Source: Candidatus Methanomethylophilaceae archaeon
GTDB lineage: Archaea > Thermoplasmatota > Thermoplasmata > Methanomassiliicoccales > Methanomethylophilaceae
Assembly (NCBI GenBank): GCA_011620825.1
Contig: WOYN01000062.1
Span: 1 to 14,231 of the forward strand
Direction: 5' to 3'
Length of the DNA: 14,231 nt
The notes under the pieces: model-generated
Databases searched by the model: none
Told to the model about the DNA's origin: nothing
Seen by the model: only the letters and a program-made list of their open reading frames with translations
In this document: piece by piece, positions 13,154 through 14,231 of the stretch
Layout of the letters: the number at the start of each line of letters is the position of its first letter
How positions within the stretch are numbered: position 1 is the first letter of the stretch
Made by a program: the position numbers and the translations under genes

Positions 13154-14134
13154 TTAACTTTCCTCTTCTGAAAGCATCTCGTCCCTGACTTTCTGCTGTC
13201 CTATGACGCACGCCAGGGATTCTGCTTCAATGAATATACGCGCCGTCTGCGGAAACTCGGCTTTGATCGCGGCCTCGATCCTGGCGGTGGCTTCCATGGC
13301 TTCGCATATGTCGCATTCCTCGGTGAACGTCGCGTCGATGCCTATCAGCAGAGAGTGCGGTCCGAAATAGTTGGTTAGCACGCTTCCGCATTCGACGACG
13401 GTCGGGTCCTCCTCGACTATGGATTCGATCCTGCGGATCTCTTTGGCAGATATCCCCTCTCCGACAAGGAGGCCTTTGCTCTCTTTCATAAGGATCGCAG
13501 CGACCGATATCAGAACAATCCCTATTATCACGGAGGACATTCCGTCGAAGTAAGATATCCCTGTTAGCTGCCAGAGCACCATTCCGATGAGGGCTGTCGC
13601 AAGTCCGGCTTCTGCCGCGGTATCCTCGAGTACAACGGTGAAAAGACTGGGGTCCTTGCTTTCTCTGATGTACTCCATCGGACCCATGTTCTTCTCACGC
13701 CTGGCGGTGTTGAACTGTTTGGCCGCGATCGCAAGCGACGACCCCTCTATCGCCATCGCCATGATCAAAATAACATAGTTCAAGGTCAGGTCCCTGAAGG
13801 GGTGATCGCCGGCGGCGGATTCGACAAGGGCCTCGTATCCATGCGAGATGGACATCCCGCCGCCTATTGCGAATATCAGTATGGAGACGACCAAGGTCCA
13901 AAAATAGAGTTCTTTCCCATAGCCGAAGGGGTGCTCCCGGTCGGCCTTCTTATCAGCCTTCTTCATCCCGTACAGGACGAGTAATCCGTTACCTGAGTCT
14001 ACGAAGGAGTGTATCCCTTCCGACATCATCGCGGCAGACGCCGTTATCCCGGCGGCAATGAACTTGACGATGCCTATCAGCACGTTCGCGGCTATAGCGG
14101 CGATCACAGAGATCTTCGAGGAACCTTTCTGCAT
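13154..14134 (-). CDS. Cation diffusion facilitator (CDF) family transporter
   Basis: The 326-residue product has six predicted membrane segments (about 9-29, 32-56, 78-99, 116-137, 167-190 and 200-216) and a cytoplasmic C-terminal domain with the alternating pattern of CDF proteins. CDF proteins export divalent metals such as Zn, Mn, Fe or Co against protons. The second segment carries HSFVD (His42, Asp46), and HPFGYGKELYFW (68-79) is a family hallmark. In segment 5 the usual HxxxD is replaced by EDTAAE (Glu170, Asp171, Glu175), so the metal preference cannot be read off. The ATG at 14134 has no clear ribosome site, so it may have a very short leader. It ends in TAA. Substrate is unknown; no link to the neighbouring secretion genes is evident. 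Confidence 0.9.
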   Translation of the reverse strand: MQKGSSKISVIAAIAANVLIGIVKFIAAGITASAAMMSEGIHSFVDSGNGLLVLYGMKKADKKADREHPFGYGKELYFWTLVVSILIFAIGGGMSISHGYEALVESAAGDHPFRDLTLNYVILIMAMAIEGSSLAIAAKQFNTARREKNMGPMEYIRESKDPSLFTVVLEDTAAEAGLATALIGMVLWQLTGISYFDGMSSVIIGIVLISVAAILMKESKGLLVGEGISAKEIRRIESIVEEDPTVVECGSVLTNYFGPHSLLIGIDATFTEECDICEAMEATARIEAAIKAEFPQTARIFIEAESLACVIGQQKVRDEMLSEEES

Positions 14135-14169
14135 TGATACAAGACCGATACAGGAGGGATGTCGTCAGG

Positions 14170-14179
14170 ATATAATTGA
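14170..14179 (-). promoter_or_regulatory. Possible TATA box of the CDF transporter gene
   Basis: TCAATTATAT on the - strand lies about 36-45 bp before the ATG, predicting a leader of some 10-20 nt. That fits the lack of a clear ribosome site. The last 50 bases of the window hold nothing else I can recognise. Confidence 0.35.
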
Positions 14180-14231
14180 ATGTATGCAACAGTGCTTCGA
14201 CCGACGAAATGATGTCTGCGGCCATTTGGGC

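Noticed and set aside
13989..14225. Open frame of 78 codons on the - strand at the window end
   Set aside because: It overlaps the start of the CDF transporter in another frame and shows no family features; it is probably a shadow.

Overview
The window looks like a chromosomal segment of a methylotrophic methanogenic archaeon of the order Methanomassiliicoccales, probably the host-associated Methanomethylophilus-like branch. The main evidence is a pyrrolysine (Pyl) toolkit of that lineage's type: a tRNA-Pyl with no base between acceptor and D stems and an interrupted anticodon stem, and a pyrrolysyl-tRNA synthetase made only of the catalytic domain. A monomethylamine methyltransferase gene is read through an in-frame UAG, and SD sequences and TATA-like promoters look archaeal.

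Bases 1-7923 (+ strand) form the methylamine/pyrrolysine block. The window opens in the 3' part of one mtmB (monomethylamine:corrinoid methyltransferase). A second, diverged mtmB (784-2172) is complete and carries UAG at codon 202. Then follow pylT (2313-2383), pylS, pylB, pylC, pylD and ramA, tightly packed with overlapping or nearly touching ends, so probably one operon. PylB, PylC and PylD make pyrrolysine from lysine, PylS loads it on tRNA-Pyl, MtmB needs it in its active site, and RamA reductively reactivates the corrinoid protein that MtmB methylates. No mtmC corrinoid-protein gene is in the window. Two oddities stand out: pylB has no ATG/GTG/TTG start at its expected 5' end, and it ends in UAG, the codon this operon reassigns.

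Bases 7944-13008 (- strand) start with a small ACT-domain regulator (COG2150-like) and continue with three secreted proteins of 350, 204 and 210 residues. All three share an N-terminal membrane segment followed by a G-Y-[AS]-x3-S-D-[VM]-T-N signature, which resembles SipW-dependent signal peptides of TasA/camelysin-type matrix proteins. The third is translationally coupled to a type I signal peptidase with the archaeal Ser/His/Asp arrangement. Each of the three transcription units is preceded by a nearly identical 19-bp element combining TAAC-N3-GTTA with an AT-rich TATA box. I read this as a co-regulated, possibly undescribed archaeal TasA-like surface-fibre locus. A decayed transposase gene (about 9763-10477) separates the first member from the others.

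Bases 13154-14134 (- strand) encode a cation diffusion facilitator transporter. The remaining gene-poor stretches (617-783, 2173-2312, 9562-9762, 10478-10660, 11276-11825, 13009-13153) hold promoters, inverted repeats and leaders. I saw no CRISPR array and no rRNA.
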